From the NCBI RefSeq assembly GCF_016722785.1, contig NZ_JAEQNE010000010.1, positions 62,001-126,000 on the forward strand: 64,000 nucleotides of DNA, read 5' to 3'. This stretch comes from Ramlibacter monticola. Lineage in GTDB: Bacteria; Pseudomonadota; Gammaproteobacteria; Burkholderiales; Burkholderiaceae_C. The position numbers and the translations under genes are program-made. Of this stretch, positions 63,434 to 64,000 are shown one piece after another (position 1 is the first letter of the stretch; each line of letters starts with the position of its first letter). Below the pieces are notes generated by a model. It did not search any database. It was not told the origin of the DNA and saw nothing but the letters and a program-made list of their open reading frames with translations.

Positions 63434-64000
63434 ATGCTGGATGCCGCGAAAATCAGTGCGGTCACGCTCGACCTCGACGACACCCTCTGGCCCATCTGGC
63501 CCGTCATCGAACGGGCGGAGAAGGTGCTGCACGACTGGCTGACGTTGCACGCGCCGATGACGGCGGCCCTGTTCTCCAGCCCGCCGGCGCTGCGCGAGAT
63601 CCGCACGGAGATGTCGCACGCGCGTCCGGACCTCAAGCACGACATGAGCGCGCTGCGGCGCGAATCGATCCGGCTCGCCCTCTACCGCGCCGGCGAGGAC
63701 CCGTTGCTGGCCGCGGAGGCCTTCGAGGTGTTCTTCGCCGAGCGCCAGCGCGTGACCCTGTTCGAGGACGCGCTGCCGGCGCTCGAATTCCTGTCCGCGC
63801 GCTATCCGTTGGTGGCGCTGACCAACGGCAACGCGGACCTGCAGCGCGTGGGCCTCGATCGCTTCTTCCGGGCCCACGTCTGTGCCCGCGAGTTCGGCGT
63901 GGGCAAGCCGGACCCGCGCATCTTCCACGCGGCCGCCGGCGCGGTGGACGTGCCGCCGGAGCGCGTGCTGCACATCGGCGACGATGCCACGCTCGATGCG
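63434..64000 (+). CDS. HAD-superfamily hydrolase (3' end cut by window edge)
   Basis: At least 189 codons. Translation from the ATG at 63434 gives MLDAAKISAVTLDLDDTLWP, with motif I DLDDT (Asp13, Asp15), motif II LTNGNADLQRVGLDRFF, motif III GKPDPRIFHAA, and motif IV HIGDDATLDA at the edge. The pattern fits HAD-IA phosphatases of the YigB/FMN phosphatase type. TATTCT stands 8 nt before the ATG, which would give a nearly leaderless message. Confidence 0.88.
   Translation, partial: MLDAAKISAVTLDLDDTLWPIWPVIERAEKVLHDWLTLHAPMTAALFSSPPALREIRTEMSHARPDLKHDMSALRRESIRLALYRAGEDPLLAAEAFEVFFAERQRVTLFEDALPALEFLSARYPLVALTNGNADLQRVGLDRFFRAHVCAREFGVGKPDPRIFHAAAGAVDVPPERVLHIGDDATLDA

Overview
The window looks like chromosomal DNA of a high-GC betaproteobacterium, most likely Burkholderiales, family Comamonadaceae (Ramlibacter/Variovorax-like). 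This rests on gene content: a minor-pilin/PilY1 operon beside ribD, tctDE-tctCBA, a TAXI-TRAP system, Liv-type ABC systems, 3-hydroxybutyrate polymer hydrolases, and short G/C-rich palindromic intergenic repeats. The genus is inference. I see no phage, insertion sequence or CRISPR array.

Layout. 1-9447 (minus): type IV pilus minor pseudopilins and the PilY1 tip adhesin, running into ribD (cut by the left edge). 9607-10928 (plus): a TonB-like protein and a lone FimT/GspH pseudopilin. 10932-13789 (minus): nrdR, glyA, and a membrane-anchored lytic transglycosylase with a structured leader and a good sigma-70 promoter. 13982-14633: an unusual intergenic region whose plus strand folds into many stable hairpins and ends in an intrinsic terminator; it may be a large unidentified RNA. 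14634-22487: a DUF349 protein, then a minus-strand envelope/housekeeping run (mtfA, lpxH, ppiB, ppiA, L,D-transpeptidase, TPR protein). 22512-26629 (plus): cysS, an AlkA-like glycosylase, accA, tilS. 26790-31689: three exported proteins without clear function. 32143-33417: lysC. 33472-35402: tRNA-Ser(GCU) followed by a small accessory patch of short ORFs and what looks like a decayed second tRNA-Ser. 35517-38709: TAXI-TRAP transporter. 38824-44620: hslR, the TctE/TctD two-component pair, and the divergent tctCBA tripartite tricarboxylate transporter operon.

44804-62309 is the most interesting part. A PAS/AAA+/Fis sigma-54 activator (51030-52481) sits between two divergent ABC operons. To the left is livKHMGF plus an acyl-CoA ligase. 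To the right, behind a well-formed -24/-12 promoter and two palindromes, is one run of overlapping or closely spaced genes: periplasmic binding protein, secreted type-2 poly(3-hydroxybutyrate) depolymerase, LivG, LivF, LivH, LivM, a lipoprotein 3-hydroxybutyrate-oligomer hydrolase, and an alpha/beta hydrolase. The arrangement suggests a dedicated polymer-to-monomer pathway: depolymerise outside the cell, trim oligomers at the envelope, and import the product with a HAAT-type ABC transporter under sigma-54 control. The transporter's substrate is inferred from context only. The window ends with hemH and a truncated HAD phosphatase.
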